Positions 5,566 through 6,995 of a DNA stretch of 6,995 nucleotides are shown piece by piece. The translations under genes were made by a program, and so were the position numbers. Origin of the DNA: an uncultured Saprospiraceae bacterium (GTDB lineage Bacteria; Bacteroidota; Bacteroidia; Chitinophagales; Saprospiraceae); NCBI GenBank assembly GCA_905479665.1, contig CAJQNM010000213.1, forward strand, positions 1 to 6,995, read 5' to 3'. Under the pieces are notes generated by a model that had not been told where the DNA came from, searched no databases, and was given only the letters and a program-made list of their open reading frames with translations. Position 1 is the first letter of the stretch. Each line of letters starts with the position of its first letter.

Positions 5566-5805
5566 TAAAATAATAAAAAGTGATTACCTACTCTTAACGA
5601 GTTCCTTTTATGCCTTTCCTCAAAACCCATGTTCCGGCACAAAGCGATTGTATTCTCATCGTGCACCTTTGTACTCAGTTCGATTCCGGCGGCATCGGCT
5701 GCGACAGCTCAGTCTTCCATATGCTCGATAGGGCTGGCAAGTCACAATGACCATTCCATGAATCAGATCTCTACAGTTCAATGTTGCAAAGAAGACGTAC
5801 TTTCA
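5565..5805 (-). pseudogene. Decayed GNAT-family N-acetyltransferase, C-terminal part
   Basis: On the minus strand, codons from about 5702 to the TAA at 5567-5565 read A-A-D-A-A-G-I-E-L-S-T-K-V-H-D-E-N-T followed by I-A-L-C-R-N-M-G-F-E-E-R and a short tail. That is the classic end of a GNAT domain: the V-x-x-x-N-x-x-A-x-x-L(Y)-x-x-x-GF pattern of motif B. Upstream in the same frame is A-S-P-I-E-H-M-E-D, then a TGA (5711-5709) where a Trp codon TGG would fit, then A-V-A-A-D. Further upstream, in another frame, is F-F-A-T-L-N...L-I-H-G-M-V-I-V-T, resembling the central GNAT strands. So there is at least one frameshift (near 5725-5740) and one nonsense change, and the N-terminal part is not recognisable. 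Family members transfer acetyl from acetyl-CoA; this copy cannot be functional. The assignment rests on motif pattern read by eye. Confidence 0.6.
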
Positions 5806-5948
5806 ATTTAAAATACCACTGCTCACAGTTGATCGAAAACTAATGAATCGAAGACTATTCTATTTCTATAAGAGTTCTGTACTATCCGGCGCTGGTGTAG
5901 TGCTTGGTGAAAAGCCGCAAAAATCCAGCAGAATGCAGATGCTCTAAA

Positions 5949-6575
5949 ATGAACCAGCCGTTTATTTGTTTTGAAGGACCAAGTGGCGTAGGGAAGACGA
6001 CCATGTGCAATCTGCTCGCTCAAGAGCTCCATATTGTCCCTGAGGTAAATTTACTGTTTGAGCGAGGCGAGCAGGAAAGTGAATATTGGTATCATGAAAG
6101 ACAAGTGGATAGATACGATCTGTGCTTGAAATCTAGTAGAATATCTATCCTAGATGGTGACATTTTCCAACCCATTTGGTACAACTGGGCCTGCAACTAC
6201 CCCGCCCAATTTCTATCCAAAGCAAAAACACATGAATTTTACCGTGCCAAAATTTCCCAAGGAAGAATTGCATTTCCAGACTTATACATAATATTCCAAG
6301 CGGAAGAAAAAGAACTGTGGTTGAGAAAAGAAAAGGACACTTCCAGACAGCGTAGAAACTTTGAAAAACATCTGAAAATCATTGAGCCTTTGAAAGACTA
6401 CTATCGATTTTTAGATCAGGAGACTGACCTGGAAATGAGGTTTATCGATTACACAAACATTGCTGAAACCAGAAGTGGGGTGTTGTCTTCCATCGGAAAC
6501 CTAGTCAAAAAGAATATTGATGATCTACAGGTTTTTGAGCAAGTTTCAAGCTGGCTAGCCGAACACCCACTTTAG
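5949..6575 (+). CDS. P-loop NTPase, nucleoside/nucleotide-kinase-like
   Basis: The product is 208 residues from ATG 5949, with the P-loop immediately at the N-terminus: F-I-C-F-E-G-P-S-G-V-G-K-T-T (5-18), Walker A being GPSGVGKTT. Other visible parts are an ERQVDRYD-type stretch, ILDGDIFQPIWYN, the strand P-D-L-Y-I-I-F with an acidic continuation, and a basic lid-like segment LRKEKDTSRQRRNFE, followed by a helix and a final strand FIDYTN. This layout is that of the thymidylate-kinase/AAA_33-like small kinase fold, which phosphorylates small molecules or nucleotides. I do not recognise a specific family or substrate. A TTG at 5904 is in frame but adds 15 non-homologous-looking residues, so the ATG is preferred; no clear Shine-Dalgarno is present. 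The stop TAG shares its last two bases with the left inverted repeat of the following element, so the original C-terminus may have been longer or different. Confidence 0.72.
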   Translation: MNQPFICFEGPSGVGKTTMCNLLAQELHIVPEVNLLFERGEQESEYWYHERQVDRYDLCLKSSRISILDGDIFQPIWYNWACNYPAQFLSKAKTHEFYRAKISQGRIAFPDLYIIFQAEEKELWLRKEKDTSRQRRNFEKHLKIIEPLKDYYRFLDQETDLEMRFIDYTNIAETRSGVLSSIGNLVKKNIDDLQVFEQVSSWLAEHPL

Positions 6576-6592
6576 GAGGCTGTTGAATTACT
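6574..6592 (+). repeat. Left terminal inverted repeat
   Basis: This 19-bp arm starts AGGAGGCTGTTGAA and pairs with 6718-6736 at 18 of 19 positions. Its first two bases complete the stop codon of the upstream kinase-like gene. Confidence 0.75.
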
Positions 6593-6645
6593 GGCTCGAT
6601 TTGGCTCACTTGCTTATTTTGGTTGCAGACGAGCCAAAAAACGCA

Positions 6646-6664
6646 GAAATAGCCGAGCTATTTC
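6646..6664. repeat. Perfect 8-bp hairpin inside the element
   Basis: GAAATAGC and GCTATTTC flank a 3-nt loop (CGA). A hairpin of the same TAGC-3nt-GCTA form occurs in the related segment at 4559-4571, which suggests that it is a conserved part of the element, perhaps a transposase-recognition structure. Confidence 0.6.
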
Positions 6665-6717
6665 GAGTATTTTTGCTGAAGTATGCGGGCAAAAGAAGCC
6701 GCGAACGAATCAGAGTT

Positions 6718-6736
6718 AGTATTTCAACAGCCTCCT
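6718..6736 (-). repeat. Right terminal inverted repeat
   Basis: This is the reverse complement of the left arm, ending CAGCCTCCT. Its last two bases (6735-6736) are the first two bases of the Leu codon that opens motif I of the truncated methyltransferase. Confidence 0.75.
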
Positions 6737-6995
6737 GGGGTGTGGGACGGGAAGGACAACCTTCCATCTTCATCAGCTGAGGTACCAAGACATCATCGGT
6801 GTGGATTTGACGCCAGAAATGATAGATCGAGCGCAGGAGCTAAATCATCACTTTAAGACTCAAATTGACTTTAGGGAGGGTGATGCACTCAACTTGGAGT
6901 TTGCGGAGGAAACTTTTCAGGCCGCCGTATTTTCATTTAATGGGCTGATGTCGATCCCTGATCAAAAAAATCGAAATAAAGCATTAATGGAAATA
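6735..6995 (+). pseudogene. Class I SAM-dependent methyltransferase, N-terminus lost, C-terminus beyond window
   Basis: From 6735 one frame is open to the end of the window and reads as a Rossmann-type SAM methyltransferase. Motif I is LGCGTGRTT (first residues), then come YQDIIGVDLTPEMIDRAQEL (strand 2 with the acidic Asp that would hold the SAM ribose), DFREGDALNLEF (motif II region) and AAVFSFNGLMSIPD (motif III/IV region). The residues that normally precede motif I (a 30-60 residue N-terminal segment ending in VLD or similar) are missing. The same frame meets a TAG at 6717-6719 inside the mobile element, and there is no ATG before motif I. The gene is therefore almost certainly broken by the element or by a rearrangement at it. 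Substrate unknown. The 3' end lies outside the window, so its full length cannot be judged. Confidence 0.78.

Larger units (their letters stand above)
6574..6736. mobile_element. MITE-like non-autonomous element, 163 bp
   Basis: The ends are a perfect 14-bp inverted repeat: AGGAGGCTGTTGAA at 6574-6587 and TTCAACAGCCTCCT at 6723-6736. After one mismatch the pairing continues for 4 bp (18 of 19 over 6574-6592 and 6718-6736). The inside is rich in secondary structure: GAAATAGC-CGA-GCTATTTC (6646-6664) and TTTGGCTC/GAGCCAAA (6600-6607 with 6631-6638). Two overlapping frames on opposite strands (6583-6780 and 6606-6788) are not credible proteins, so the element encodes no transposase. GGCTGTTGAA-type ends are seen on several IS4- and IS5-like elements, which makes a MITE from such an IS a reasonable guess. 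No target-site duplication is visible: the left flank is CACTTT and the right flank is GGGGTG. Confidence 0.72.

Noticed and set aside
5535..5566. Intrinsic terminator or integron attC site
   Set aside because: Stems lack a U-run on either strand and lack attC core sites, and there is no integrase or cassette array in the window.
5629..5811. 60-residue plus-strand open frame with Ala/Ser-rich start resembling a signal peptide
   Set aside because: It lies antisense to the GNAT remnant, which explains the sequence far better.
5823..6032. 69-residue minus-strand open frame
   Set aside because: About half is antisense to the kinase-like gene including its P-loop; no protein family features.
6583..6788. 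Two overlapping frames on opposite strands in the MITE-like element
   Set aside because: They run through the inverted repeat and hairpins, and the plus-strand one reads methyltransferase motif I out of frame.
6480..6800. Natural fusion of the kinase-like protein with the methyltransferase before element insertion
   Set aside because: Removing 6574-6736 does not put the kinase frame in line with motif I, so a simple pre-insertion fusion is not supported.

Overview
The window looks like a piece of a Bacteroidota chromosome (Cytophagia, Saprospiria or similar). This is inferred from three things: protein families common there (a CBM9-like protein next to a sodium:solute symporter, and a HipA split into two genes), the near absence of Shine-Dalgarno sequences before starts, and repeated reliance on stop/start overlaps. 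No RNA gene, CRISPR array or complete insertion sequence was seen.

Region 1 (1-2791, + strand, moderate GC) is a compact metabolic operon: a RidA-family protein, a CBM9-like carbohydrate-binding protein, an SSS-family sodium:solute symporter, and a 44-residue one-helix membrane protein that overlaps the symporter stop codon. The last three are very tightly coupled. The set suggests uptake and use of a sugar or amino-sugar-like compound. The substrate cannot be read from the sequence.

Region 2 (2809-4324, - strand, clearly AT-richer) is a complete three-gene toxin-antitoxin operon of the HipBST type: an HTH regulator, a stand-alone HipA N-terminal domain (HipS-like) and a stand-alone HipA-type kinase (HipT-like) with an S-I-S autophosphorylation-type motif. 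It runs convergently into region 1. The HipS-like protein has no tryptophan, so the Trp-plug inhibition described for E. coli HipS cannot work in the same way here.

Region 3 (4325-4682) has no credible gene. It holds two related operator-like repeats upstream of hipB and a 48-bp segment that aligns with the inside of the small inverted-repeat element at 6574-6736, so it is probably a remnant of the same kind of mobile element.

Region 4 (4683-5948) has a COG3910-type ABC-like ATPase on the - strand and, upstream of it, a decayed GNAT acetyltransferase (C-terminus readable, with one frameshift and one internal stop).

Region 5 (5949-6995, + strand) has a P-loop kinase-like gene, then a 163-bp MITE-like element with 14-bp perfect terminal inverted repeats. 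Its left end supplies the last two bases of the kinase stop codon, and its right end abuts motif I of a class I SAM methyltransferase that has lost its N-terminus. From 2809 onward the window reads as an accessory region of toxin-antitoxin genes, decayed genes and mobile-element debris beside a conserved metabolic operon.
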